Assembly (NCBI GenBank): GCA_963797265.1
Contig: CAWCOY010000004.1
Location: 306,255-370,254, forward strand
Length of the DNA stretch: 64,000 bases
Direction: 5' to 3'
Origin: DASUPK01 sp963797265
GTDB lineage: Bacteria; Actinomycetota; Thermoleophilia; Solirubrobacterales; 70-9
The first letter of the stretch is position 1. Each line of letters begins with the position of its first letter. The position numbers and the translations under genes are program-made. This document shows positions 10,771 to 18,821 of this stretch, piece by piece. The notes under the pieces are model-generated. The model was not told the origin of the DNA. It was given only the letters and a program-made list of their open reading frames with translations, and ran no database searches.

Positions 10771-11391
10771 ATGAGGAAGGGACCGGAGGAGGGATTCATT
10801 CTGTCTCGACGATCACACCAGGGTCGCCGACTAGGGCTGGCAGGACTGCTGTTCGCCGGCGCGCTGATCGCCGCCAGCCCGGCTGCCGGACAGACCGAGA
10901 GCACGACGACCACCACGCCCGCGCCGGGCGCCCCGGTCGGCACCGAGACCACTCCGGCGACCCCGCCGAACACCGCCACGATCCTCCCCGGCGGCAAGGC
11001 GAGTGTCCCGGCCGGCGCCCCCTCCGCCGTCGTGCGCGCGATCAAGGCCGCCAACAAGATCCACCGCAGGACGTACATCTGGGGCGGCGGCCACCGCAGC
11101 TTCAAGGCGAAGGGCTACGACTGCTCGGGCGCCGTCAGCTACGTGCTGCACGCGGCCAGGCTGCTCAGCTACCCGCTGGTCTCCGGCCAGCTCGCCTCGT
11201 GGGGATCGCCGGGCCCGGGCGCCTGGATCACGGTCTACGCCAACAGGACCCACACCTACATGGTGATCGCCGGCCTGCGCTACGACACCTCGCCTCGCGG
11301 CGAGTGGATCGATCAGGGCCGCGGCCCGCGCTGGCGCTTCACCCTGCGGGCGCCGACCGGCTTCGCGGTCCGCCACTACCCCGGCTTCTAG
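10771..11391 (+). CDS. Secreted NlpC/P60-like protein, copy 1
   Basis: 206 residues from ATG 10771, with signal sequence, a Thr/Pro linker (TESTTTTTPAPG) and a C-terminal cysteine-peptidase-like domain. The core has YIWGGGHRSF, then YDCSGAVSYVLHAA with the presumed nucleophile Cys (about 118), and THTYMVIAG with the His. This is the layout of NlpC/P60 and CHAP wall hydrolases that cut peptide stems of peptidoglycan. Comparison with copies 2 and 3 suggests the true start is later: GGAGGAGGG (10785-10793) sits eight bases before an in-frame ATT-CTG (10798/10801), while the site for ATG 10771 is 15 bases away. No riboswitch precedes this copy. Confidence 0.85.
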   Translation: MRKGPEEGFILSRRSHQGRRLGLAGLLFAGALIAASPAAGQTESTTTTTPAPGAPVGTETTPATPPNTATILPGGKASVPAGAPSAVVRAIKAANKIHRRTYIWGGGHRSFKAKGYDCSGAVSYVLHAARLLSYPLVSGQLASWGSPGPGAWITVYANRTHTYMVIAGLRYDTSPRGEWIDQGRGPRWRFTLRAPTGFAVRHYPGF

Positions 11392-11489
11392 CGCGTCATC
11401 CGGCCGCGGTGTTTGCGGCGGCCGTCGATGAGGGTCTGTAAGCACCTGCTCACGGCTCCGGATCGTTTGCTAGCGTTCCGCCTCGACCA

Positions 11490-11622
11490 AACGCCGAATC
11501 TCGTCCCCGCCAGGGCGGGCCGAGAACGGGGGAACCAAAGCAGTTGGGGCGAATCCACCAAGGGTGGAGACGCAGGCTCTTTCAGCGTCAGCCCGTCAGC
11601 TAACCCCGTAGGCCGACGAAGG
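11490..11622 (+). promoter_or_regulatory. ydaO-type c-di-AMP riboswitch 1
   Basis: Conserved blocks of the ydaO/yuaA class in order: CGCCGAATC, GGGGGAACCA, TTGGGGCGAATCC, CGCAGGCTC, AGCCCGTCAGCTAACCCCGT, AGGC, and then GAAGGAGAG, which is also the ribosome site of the next gene. In this class c-di-AMP binding usually turns expression off. Families controlled by it in actinobacteria include wall hydrolases, which agrees with the downstream gene. A weak promoter (TGCTCA, 18 bases, TAGCGT) lies just upstream. Confidence 0.9.
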
Positions 11623-11630
11623 AGAGCGGT

Positions 11631-12221
11631 TTGCGGTCAAACACACGCAGCAATGGCAGGCAGGTGGGACTGGCAGGCCTGCTGCTGGTGGCTTCGCTTG
11701 CGGGCGCAGTGCCCGCGATGGCCCAAACGGGCGGGGCGGGACCTCCAGGCAGCACTACGACCAGCACCACCACGACGACGACTCCGACCGCCCCCGGCGG
11801 CATGGCCCAGCTACGGCCGAACGGCAAGGCCCTGCCGCCGGCGAACGCGCCGCGTCAGATTCGCAAGGCGATCAAGGCGGGCAACCGGATCCACAAGAAG
11901 CCGTACATCTGGGGTGGCGGCCACCGCCGCTTCAAGTCGGGCGGCTATGACTGCTCCGGCGCGGTGAGCTACGTGTTGCACGCGGCCGGGCTGCTCCGCA
12001 GCCCCCTTGCCTCCGGTCCGCTGATGACCTGGGGCTCTCCGGGGGTCGGCTCCTGGATCACGGTGTACGCGAACAGCGGCCACGCCTGGATGACCGTGGC
12101 GGGGCTGCGCTTCGACACCTCCGCGGTGGGCGAGTCCTTGAACCAGGGATCGGGCCCCCGTTGGCGGGCGAGTATGCGGTCAGGTGCCGGATACGCCGCT
12201 CGCTTCTTCCCCGGCTTCTAG
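11631..12221 (+). CDS. Secreted NlpC/P60-like protein, copy 2 (c-di-AMP regulated)
   Basis: 196 residues from a TTG start six bases after GGAGAG, which is the 3' end of the riboswitch. Signal peptide (VGLAGLLLVASLAGAVPAMA), a Gly/Ser/Thr linker (TTSTTTTTTPTAPGG), then the wall-hydrolase-like core with YIWGGGHRRF, YDCSGAVSYVLHAA and SGHAWMTVAG. It ends RFFPGF, as do the paralogues (HYPGF, FYPGF). Expected to cut peptidoglycan peptides outside the membrane; because the domain is short (about 120 residues) activity is not certain. Confidence 0.88.
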   Translation: MRSNTRSNGRQVGLAGLLLVASLAGAVPAMAQTGGAGPPGSTTTSTTTTTTPTAPGGMAQLRPNGKALPPANAPRQIRKAIKAGNRIHKKPYIWGGGHRRFKSGGYDCSGAVSYVLHAAGLLRSPLASGPLMTWGSPGVGSWITVYANSGHAWMTVAGLRFDTSAVGESLNQGSGPRWRASMRSGAGYAARFFPGF

Positions 12222-12238
12222 CCGCCCGAGAGGGCGGC
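12221..12238 (+). terminator. Hairpin after NlpC/P60-like copy 2
   Basis: GCCGCCC, tetraloop GAGA, GGGCGGC directly after the stop codon. There is no T-run, so termination is likely but not proven. Confidence 0.45.
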
Positions 12239-12389
12239 CGGAAGGCCTCCTCTCCTCCCATCCCCAAGCGCGCGACGCGGTCCGATCCCTTCTCCCCGGG
12301 CCGCGTCGCCGCGCGGGAGGCGGCAGGGAGGGCGCCGCAGGTGTCGAATCCCAAGATCGTGCGAGTAAGCACTAATGATCGGTTGTCGA

Positions 12390-12419
12390 TTGCAAGCCTT
12401 CTTTCACGTTTGGTAAGGT
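12390..12419 (+). promoter_or_regulatory. Probable promoter of riboswitch 2
   Basis: TTGCAA (12390-12395), 18 bases, TAAGGT (12414-12419). The predicted transcript start falls a few bases before the riboswitch begins. The sequence from 12239 to 12389 shows no gene. Confidence 0.45.
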
Positions 12420-12430
12420 CCCGCGCCAGT

Positions 12431-12562
12431 TACGCCGAGTCCCATCACCACAAGGTGGTGGGAGCGGGGGAACCAGATACAGGGGCGAACCCACCGGAAG
12501 CGAGGGTGGGGGCGCAGGCTCCTTCAGCGCTAGCCCGTCAGCTAACCCCGCAGGCCTGCAAA
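12431..12562 (+). promoter_or_regulatory. ydaO-type c-di-AMP riboswitch 2
   Basis: Same class as the element at 11490: ACGCCGAGTC, then a stem CCCATCACCACAAGGTGGTG, GGGGGAACCAG, AGGGGCGAACCC, GGCGCAGGCTCC, TAGCCCGTCAGCTAACCCCG, CAGGC and AAAGGAGAA, the ribosome site of the next gene. The arms differ from riboswitch 1 while the binding-site blocks agree, which supports a functional fold. Confidence 0.9.
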
Positions 12563-12575
12563 GGAGAACTGTTGG

Positions 12576-13178
12576 ATGCGACAGACACTTAGCCGTAAGC
12601 GTCGCCTCGCATTGGCGGGGACAACAACTCTGTGCGTGCTCGCGTTCGCCGTTCCGGCGGCCGCCCAGACCGGGGGATCGGGTCCGCCCGGTAGCACCAC
12701 CACCACGACGACGTCAACGACGTCGCCCACGCCCGCACCCGTCGGGCCTCCCGGGAAGGCGAAGATCCGCAAGGACGGCACGGCCGTCGCCCCCGCGGAC
12801 GCGCCGCCCGCGATCCAGTCGGCGATCGCAGCCGCCAACGCGATCCACACCATGCCCTATGTCTGGGGCGGCGGGCATCGCACCTTCTTCGACAGCGGCT
12901 ACGACTGCTCGGGTGCCGTGAGCTACGTGCTCCATGCGGCGGGTCTGCTGGCGAGCCCGCTGACCTCGGGCGGCCTGGCCCAGAGCTGGGGCGTTCCCGG
13001 CAAGGGCCGCTGGATCACCGTCTACGGCAACGCGAGCCACGTCTACATGATCGTTGCGGGCAAGCGCTTCGACACCTCCTCGGGTGGCGACCGCTGGAAC
13101 CAGGGCTCCGGGCCGCGCTGGCGCAAGAAGAAGCGCAGGCCGGCCGGGTTCACGCAGAAGTTCTATCCCGGCTTCTAG
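12576..13178 (+). CDS. Secreted NlpC/P60-like protein, copy 3 (c-di-AMP regulated)
   Basis: 200 residues, ATG start after AAAGGAG. Signal peptide ending AAAQTG, Thr-rich linker (STTTTTTSTTSPTPAPVG), and the same core as copies 1 and 2: YVWGGGHRTF, YDCSGAVSYVLHAA, ASHVYMIVAG, with a basic patch RKKKRRPAG before the end. The three copies share order and motifs and probably arose by tandem duplication, the riboswitch moving with copies 2 and 3. Confidence 0.88.
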   Translation: MRQTLSRKRRLALAGTTTLCVLAFAVPAAAQTGGSGPPGSTTTTTTSTTSPTPAPVGPPGKAKIRKDGTAVAPADAPPAIQSAIAAANAIHTMPYVWGGGHRTFFDSGYDCSGAVSYVLHAAGLLASPLTSGGLAQSWGVPGKGRWITVYGNASHVYMIVAGKRFDTSSGGDRWNQGSGPRWRKKKRRPAGFTQKFYPGF

Positions 13179-13444
13179 GCACAAGCGGCGAGGTCGGGAA
13201 GTACAAGCCGCCCGGCAAAGATTGGCCACCCTGGCTTGGCGAGGCGGGGATAGGCTCGGATATACCTAGAGCCGCACCGACTGGGGCTATACGGTGCGCA
13301 CATCCGACCCGCTGATCGACTCACCACAAGGAGCCGGCGGTAGCCGCAACGTCCGCAAGCAGTGAGGCAGAGCCCGGCGCAGGACCGAACGCCGAGCCCC
13401 CGGACGTACGCCTGGTCGGGGTCAGCAAGCACTACGGGGACGTC

Positions 13445-14407
13445 GTGGCGGTCGACTCACTGGACCTGGAGGTGAAGCATGGGGAGTTCTTCACCCTGCT
13501 AGGGCCCTCGGGCTCCGGCAAGACCACCACGCTGCGGATGATCGCCGGCTTCGAGGAACCGGACTCCGGCCGAGTCGAGCTCGCGGCTCGCGACGTCACC
13601 GGGCAGCCGCCCTACGACCGCTCCGTCAACACGGTCTTCCAGGACTACGCCCTCTTCCCCCACATGACGGTGGGGGAGAACGTCGAGTACGGGTTGCGGG
13701 TCAAGGGTGTCAGCAAGCAGGAGCGACGCGGGCGCGCGTCCGAGGCCCTCGCGACGGTCCGGCTCGGAGGCTACGAGCAGCGCAAGCCAAACCAGCTCTC
13801 CGGTGGCCAGCAGCAGCGCGTCGCGCTGGCTCGCGCGATCGTCAACGAGCCCAGGGTGCTGCTGCTGGACGAGCCGCTCGGCGCCCTCGACCTGAAGCTG
13901 CGCGAGCAGATGCAGGTGGAGCTCAACACGATCCAGGCGGAGGTCGGGATCACGTTCATCTACGTGACCCATGACCAGGAGGAGGCCCTGACGATGTCCG
14001 ACCGGATCGCCGTCTTCAACGACGGGCACGTCGAGCAGACCGGCGCGCCCACCGAGATCTACGAGCGGCCGGACAACGCCTTCGTCGCGGGGTTCGTCGG
14101 CGCCTCGAACCTGCTCGAGCGGGACGGACGGCGGTTCACGGTGCGTCCGGAGAAGATCTTCATCGTCGAGAACGGCGCGGTCCCCAGCGGCCTGCACATC
14201 GAGGAGGGGACGATCAAGGACGTCTCCTACGCGGGCATGGTGACCCGCTACCTCGTCGATCTCGAAGCAGGGGGAGAGCTTCAAGTCGTCCGCCAGAACC
14301 TGGAGACCACCTCAGCCGAGGTCCAGGAGCAGCGCGGCCGGAAGATCAAAATCGGATGGCGAGCGGATCAGACCGTCGCCGTAAAGGGAGAGGAGGAAGG
14401 AAAGTGA
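13445..14407 (+). CDS. Polyamine-type ABC transporter ATPase (operon 1)
   Basis: ATP-binding subunit of a PotABCD-type importer. Walker A GPSGSGKT, Q-loop VFQDYALFPHM, signature LSGGQQQRVALARA, Walker B LLLDEP and the H-loop THDQEEA are all present, followed by a TOBE-like C-terminal domain. The GTG at 13445 is the first standard start in frame, but conserved N-terminal residues (VRLVGVSKHYGD) are encoded upstream from about 13409 and the frame stays open to 13316. AAGGAG at 13328-13333 lies six bases before an in-frame GTA (13340), so the true start is upstream and non-standard. Last codon overlaps the next gene (GTGA). Confidence 0.92.
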   Translation: MAVDSLDLEVKHGEFFTLLGPSGSGKTTTLRMIAGFEEPDSGRVELAARDVTGQPPYDRSVNTVFQDYALFPHMTVGENVEYGLRVKGVSKQERRGRASEALATVRLGGYEQRKPNQLSGGQQQRVALARAIVNEPRVLLLDEPLGALDLKLREQMQVELNTIQAEVGITFIYVTHDQEEALTMSDRIAVFNDGHVEQTGAPTEIYERPDNAFVAGFVGASNLLERDGRRFTVRPEKIFIVENGAVPSGLHIEEGTIKDVSYAGMVTRYLVDLEAGGELQVVRQNLETTSAEVQEQRGRKIKIGWRADQTVAVKGEEEGK

Positions 14408-15657
14408 GCCGACTCAGAGCTCATTCCGTCTGGACGCCCGCGGCGATAGTCGTTGGGCTTGCCGCAACCATGTTGGTGATCGTTGGGTGCGGCGGCGGGA
14501 GTGACAGCAACAACGACAACGGTGAAGCGCTCACGTCCATCGGGGCAGGTGAGGGCCAGCTGGACATCATCTGCTGGGCGGGCTACTGCGAGGACGGATC
14601 CACCGATCCGAGCGTCGACTGGGTGTCGCCGTTCGAGCAGCAGACCGGCTGCAAGACGAATGTCAAGATCGGCGACACCTCGGATCAGATGGTCGACCTG
14701 ATGCGTAGCGGCCAGTACGACGGTGTCTCGGCCTCGGGTAACGCAACCGCCAGGCTGGTCGAGGGCGGCGATGTGTCCCCGGTCAACACCGACCTGGTGC
14801 CGAACTACAAGACCATCTTCGACGATCTGAAGAACCAGCCGTACAACACGTTCGACGGGACCAACTACGGGATCCCGCACGGGCGAGGGGCCGACCTGTT
14901 GATGTGGAGGACCGACGACGTCAAGCCTTCGCCGACGTCGTGGTCGGTGATCCTCGATCCCACCGAGGCCGCGAAGTACAAGGGTCACATCAGCGTTTAC
15001 GACGACCCGATCTACATCGCGGATGCCGCCGTCTACCTGAAGGCGCATCAGCCTGACCTGGGAATCACCAACCCGTACGAGCTGGATGACGATCAGTTCA
15101 ACGCGGCCGTCGACCTGCTCAAGCAGCAGCAGCCGAACGTGGGCGATTACTGGTCGAACTACCTGAAGCAGATCAACCTGTTCAAGAGTGGCGACAACCA
15201 GGTCGGGACAACGTGGCAGTTGCAGTACTTCACGTTGCTCGGCGAGGGTGCTCCGGTCGCCGCCCCTGGACCGAATACGGGATTCGTGCCGACCGAAGGT
15301 GCGACGGGGTGGTCCGACACCTGGATGATCGCGAAGGATGCGGCTCATCCGAACTGCATGTACAAGTGGATGAACTACATCACCAGTCCGGATGTGCAGG
15401 CGCAGGTCGCCCAGTGGTTCGGGGAGGCGCCCGCCCAGAGCAAGGCGTGCGATGAGCCGACACTCACCAATGGCGCCAAGGCAATCGGCTACGACCCAGA
15501 TCCGAAGTTCTGCGACAACTATCACGCAGCGGATCCGGAGTTCTGGAAGCGGGTCTATTTCTGGAACACGCCCCTCGCGGACTGCGGCGACAACCGCGGC
15601 GATGTCTGCAAGGACTACAACGACTGGGTCTCGGCCTGGACCGAGATCAAGGGTTGA
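14404..15657 (+). CDS. Polyamine-type substrate-binding lipoprotein (operon 1)
   Basis: 417 residues from a GTG overlapping the ATPase stop. The signal sequence ends in a lipobox (MLVIVGC, then GGG), so the protein is a lipid-anchored extracellular receptor. The fold is that of PotD/PotF-type binding proteins, with the N-terminal strand GQLDIICWAGYCEDG, hinge segments YGIPHGRGADLLMWRTD and VGTTWQLQYF. It contains an unusual number of cysteines (ICWAGYC, TGC, NCMY, KACD, FCDN, ADCGD, DVCKD), suggesting disulphides. The ligand may be a polyamine or a related compound; this is not fixed by the sequence. Confidence 0.88.
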   Translation: MSRLRAHSVWTPAAIVVGLAATMLVIVGCGGGSDSNNDNGEALTSIGAGEGQLDIICWAGYCEDGSTDPSVDWVSPFEQQTGCKTNVKIGDTSDQMVDLMRSGQYDGVSASGNATARLVEGGDVSPVNTDLVPNYKTIFDDLKNQPYNTFDGTNYGIPHGRGADLLMWRTDDVKPSPTSWSVILDPTEAAKYKGHISVYDDPIYIADAAVYLKAHQPDLGITNPYELDDDQFNAAVDLLKQQQPNVGDYWSNYLKQINLFKSGDNQVGTTWQLQYFTLLGEGAPVAAPGPNTGFVPTEGATGWSDTWMIAKDAAHPNCMYKWMNYITSPDVQAQVAQWFGEAPAQSKACDEPTLTNGAKAIGYDPDPKFCDNYHAADPEFWKRVYFWNTPLADCGDNRGDVCKDYNDWVSAWTEIKG

Positions 15658-15693
15658 TGTCCCTGCGCGAGATCGCTCCATGACCGTGGGGCC

Positions 15694-16593
15694 GTGGAAG
15701 CGGCCGGCGTAACAGCCGGCGCGGAGAAGAGGTCGGTGGGCCGCAGGCTCGCCGACCTCTTCCACGGCCGCCCTCGCCTCCAGATCGGGTCGCTCTTGAG
15801 CGGCCCGATCGCCTGGCTGGTGATCGGATATCTCGGGTCGCTGGCCGTCCTGCTGATCGCCTCGTTCTGGTCCGTGAACGCGGTCAGCGGCGAGCTGATC
15901 AAAGGGTTCAGCTTCGACAACTACAAGGAGCTCTTAGACCAGTCCGTCTACAAGGACGTGGCCATCCGGACGGTCGGGATCGCCGCGGCGGCCACCGTGA
16001 CCGACGCGCTGCTCGCCTTCCCGATCGCCTTCTACATGGCGAAGGTGGCCAGCCCTCGGGTGAAGGGCCTGCTGGTGGTGGCAATCCTGATGCCCCTCTG
16101 GTCCTTCTATCTGGTCAAGGTCTACGCCTGGCAGTCGATGCTCGCGTCGGGCGGCTTCATCGACTGGGCTCTCGACCCGTTCGGCCTGACCGGACCGGGG
16201 TACGGAGCGACGGCGGTCTGGCTGGTGGAGAGCTACCTCTGGCTCCCGTACATGATCCTGCCGATCTACGCCGGACTCGAGCGGATCCCGAACTCGATGA
16301 TCTCGGCATCGGAGGATCTGGGAGCGAACCCCTGGAAGACCTTCAGGCGGGTGGTATTTCCGCTGGCGTTCCCGGCCGTAGTCGCCGGCTCGATCTTCAC
16401 CTTCTCGCTGACCCTCGGCGACTACATCACCCCGGGCCTGGTCTCCCCCAACACGCAGTTCATCGGCAACGTCGTCTTCTCGCAGCACACAAACAACCTG
16501 CCCCTGGCGTCGGCCTTCGCGATCGTCCCGATCGTCGTGATGATCGCCTACCTGGCGATCGCCAGGCGGCTTGGAGCGTTCGAGCACCTGTGA
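15694..16593 (+). CDS. ABC transporter permease, PotB type (operon 1)
   Basis: 299 residues from GTG, with six hydrophobic segments. The EAA loop that contacts the ATPase reads ASEDLGANPWKTFRRVVFPL near residue 210. Follows the binding protein by 36 bases and overlaps the next permease by four bases (GTGA), so it is translated with it. Confidence 0.9.
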   Translation: MEAAGVTAGAEKRSVGRRLADLFHGRPRLQIGSLLSGPIAWLVIGYLGSLAVLLIASFWSVNAVSGELIKGFSFDNYKELLDQSVYKDVAIRTVGIAAAATVTDALLAFPIAFYMAKVASPRVKGLLVVAILMPLWSFYLVKVYAWQSMLASGGFIDWALDPFGLTGPGYGATAVWLVESYLWLPYMILPIYAGLERIPNSMISASEDLGANPWKTFRRVVFPLAFPAVVAGSIFTFSLTLGDYITPGLVSPNTQFIGNVVFSQHTNNLPLASAFAIVPIVVMIAYLAIARRLGAFEHL

Positions 16594-17435
16594 GGCTCTC
16601 GCCGACGACAAGAAACCTGTTGCGCAGCGGCGTATTCGTCACGCTCGCCTTCATCTACATCCCGCTGATCGTGATCGCGGTCTACGCGTTCAACGGCGGC
16701 AACTCGCTCGAGTGGCCGCCGCCCAGCCTGACCACCGAGTGGTTCGGTAAGGCGATCGACAACCACGGCGCCCGCGACGCCCTCTGGACGTCGATCAGGG
16801 TCGGCGCCGTGGCGACTCTGATCGCGCTCATCCTCGGCAGCCTCGCCTCCTTTGCGGTGGCCCGCTTCCGCTTTTTCGGCCGCGAGACGGTTTCGTTCCT
16901 GGTGGTGCTCCCCATTGCGCTGCCGGGCGTTGTCACCGGCGTCGCCCTCAGCAACACCTTCACGCAGGTCCTCAGCGTGGACCTCAGCCTGCTGACGGTG
17001 ATCGCGGGGCACGCCACCTTCTGCATAGTCGTCGTCTACAACAACGTGATCGCCCGATTGCGGCGGGTCTCGGGGAACCTCGAGGAGGCCTCCGCCGATC
17101 TCGGGGCTCACACCTGGCAGACCCTGAGGTTCGTGACCTTGCCGAGCATCCAGACGGCGCTGGTGGCCGGGGGCCTGCTCGCCTTTGCGCTCTCCTTCGA
17201 CGAGATCATCGTCACGAACTTCACGATCGGCGCGGGCGAGCAGACGCTCCCGATCTGGATCTTCAGCAACCTGTTCCGCCCCCACAACCTGCCGATCGTC
17301 AACGTGGTCGCCGTGCTCGTCGTCCTGCTGTCGATCATTCCCGTCTACCTCGCGCACCGGCTGACGCGCGAGGAGGGCGTCACCGCGCGCGCGGGTGGAG
17401 CAGGTGCGATCGCCGAGAGCACCGCCGTCCCTTGA
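16590..17435 (+). CDS. ABC transporter permease, PotC type (operon 1)
   Basis: 281 residues, six membrane segments, EAA loop EASADLGAHTWQTLRFVTLP. Partner of the preceding permease. The C-terminal segment FDEIIVTNFTIGAGEQTLPI is a strong PotC-family signature. Starts with GTG overlapping the previous stop and ends the operon. Confidence 0.9.
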   Translation: MRLSPTTRNLLRSGVFVTLAFIYIPLIVIAVYAFNGGNSLEWPPPSLTTEWFGKAIDNHGARDALWTSIRVGAVATLIALILGSLASFAVARFRFFGRETVSFLVVLPIALPGVVTGVALSNTFTQVLSVDLSLLTVIAGHATFCIVVVYNNVIARLRRVSGNLEEASADLGAHTWQTLRFVTLPSIQTALVAGGLLAFALSFDEIIVTNFTIGAGEQTLPIWIFSNLFRPHNLPIVNVVAVLVVLLSIIPVYLAHRLTREEGVTARAGGAGAIAESTAVP

Positions 17436-17476
17436 GAAGGGCGCACCCCCGCGCCGCCACTGGTGTTCTCAGCACC

Positions 17477-18139
17477 ATGCGCGTTCGCCAGGGAGTGGCC
17501 GCCCTCGTGGCCCTGTGCGCCGTCCTGATCGGCGCGACCGTCGCACACGGTGCCGGCGAGCCGGCCTTCGGCTGCAAGGGGATCCATCGGGGCCAGGCGA
17601 ACGTCAACCCGAACCCGAAGGGCCTGCCACCGGTCGCGATCGGCGACTCGACGATGATCCTGCCGATTCCCAACCTCGACGCCGTCGGCTACTCGGTGAA
17701 CGCGCGCGGCTGCCGGGGGTTCCGGGAGTCGATCAACATCGCGGCCCGCCTGAAGCGCAAGCACAAGCTGCCCCACCTCGTCCTGATCAACGCGTACGGG
17801 AACGGAGGAGTGAATCCGCGACTGATCACCGAGGCGCTGCGGGTGCTCGGCAAGAAGCGGGTTCTCGGACTGATCACCGCCTACAACGCCGATACCGGGC
17901 ACCCTCCGGCCCCCGACACGGACATCCTCTTCAAGTCGGCGAGGCAATATCCGCACCGGATCTTCGTCCTCGACTGGGTGAGCTACAGCCGCCCGCACCA
18001 CAAGGCCGAACCGAAGGCCGGGGCCTGGTTCCTCCCGGACCTCTTCCACCCCAACTTCACCGGCGCCGACGCCTACGCGCAGTTCCTCGCGCGGGCGCTG
18101 CCGATGGCGCGGCAGGGCAGGTTCCCTAGGTCTTCTTAG
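17477..18139 (+). CDS. Secreted SGNH-hydrolase-like protein, copy 1
   Basis: 220 residues from ATG 17477 (an upstream in-frame TTG overlaps the potC-like stop). Signal peptide ending ATVAHGAGEP. Block I is AIGDSTM with the presumed Ser nucleophile, and block V is DLFHPNFTGA with the Asp/His pair. The middle LINAYGNGGVN occupies the place of the Gly/Asn oxyanion blocks. Resembles the C-terminal SGNH domain of OatA-like O-acyltransferases. Closely related to the product at 22178 and more distantly to that at 18126. It converges on the latter and overlaps it by 14 bases. Confidence 0.8.
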   Translation: MRVRQGVAALVALCAVLIGATVAHGAGEPAFGCKGIHRGQANVNPNPKGLPPVAIGDSTMILPIPNLDAVGYSVNARGCRGFRESINIAARLKRKHKLPHLVLINAYGNGGVNPRLITEALRVLGKKRVLGLITAYNADTGHPPAPDTDILFKSARQYPHRIFVLDWVSYSRPHHKAEPKAGAWFLPDLFHPNFTGADAYAQFLARALPMARQGRFPRSS

Positions 18140-18737
18140 GCCGCTTGGGCTTCGGCGAGGCCAGGGGAATCAGCTTCTTGAGAAGCCGCGCGAACGCCTT
18201 CGCGCCGCTGAAGGTCAGGTGCAGCCCGTCGGGCTGGAACCAGCTCGAGTGGCCGGCGCTGTAGTGAACCCAGTCGAGGACCTTGACGCGTTCGGGGTAG
18301 CGCTGCCCCGCGTTGCGGATCACGGTCGCATCGTTCGACTCCCCGCCTCCCGTCTCACGAGGAGTCACGAGCCCGAGCTTCCGATTCGGCCCAAGCGCCT
18401 TGAGGGCCTGGCCGATATCCCCGGCCGTCACGCGCTGGTCGGAACCGAGCGCGATCACGACCAGGTGCGGCAGCCGGTGGTGACGGGCCTCGTCCCGGAT
18501 CAACCTGATCCCCTCCGGATACGCCCTGCAGCCACGCGCGTTCACCTTGTAGCCGACTCGGGCGAGCGCCGGCAGGGCGAGCAGCATCGATGAGTCCCCG
18601 ATCGCGAGCGGCGGCCGGGGCGCGACTTTGTGCTTCGGAGTGGCCGTCTCGACCCCGCCGCAACCGGCGCTTGCCCCCGGCGTCCAGGCGGCGAGGAGCA
18701 TGGCTGCGAGGGCGATCGCTGCCGCAATTCGTGCCAT
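18126..18737 (-). CDS. Secreted SGNH-hydrolase-like protein, copy 2
   Basis: 203 residues from the ATG at 18735-18737, chosen because GGAGG lies seven bases upstream. Signal peptide with AAMLLAAWTPGASAG. Block I AIGDSSM, then VNARGCRAYPEG as in copy 1, ALGSDQ in the oxyanion position and DGLHLTFSGA as block V. The tail is basic and Pro-rich (PKPKRPKKT). Divergent from the MBOAT gene with 84 bases between, so the two probably share a control region. Confidence 0.8.
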   Translation of the reverse strand: MARIAAAIALAAMLLAAWTPGASAGCGGVETATPKHKVAPRPPLAIGDSSMLLALPALARVGYKVNARGCRAYPEGIRLIRDEARHHRLPHLVVIALGSDQRVTAGDIGQALKALGPNRKLGLVTPRETGGGESNDATVIRNAGQRYPERVKVLDWVHYSAGHSSWFQPDGLHLTFSGAKAFARLLKKLIPLASPKPKRPKKT

Positions 18738-18821
18738 GCCGACGCCTCCGTTCATCCGACCCAATTCTCTAGCATCGCCCGGCTCGTACCCCGCGGGCCC
18801 CGAGACGGAGACGGACGGCAG

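Noticed and set aside
11490..12562. Other riboswitch classes (cobalamin, TPP, glycine) for the leaders of the NlpC/P60-like genes
   Set aside because: The order of conserved blocks, above all AGCCCGTCAGCTAACCCCGT, fits only the ydaO/c-di-AMP class.
13233..13263. TTGGCG...TATACC as promoter of polyamine operon 1
   Set aside because: The spacer is 19 bases and both boxes are weak; too little to report as a feature.
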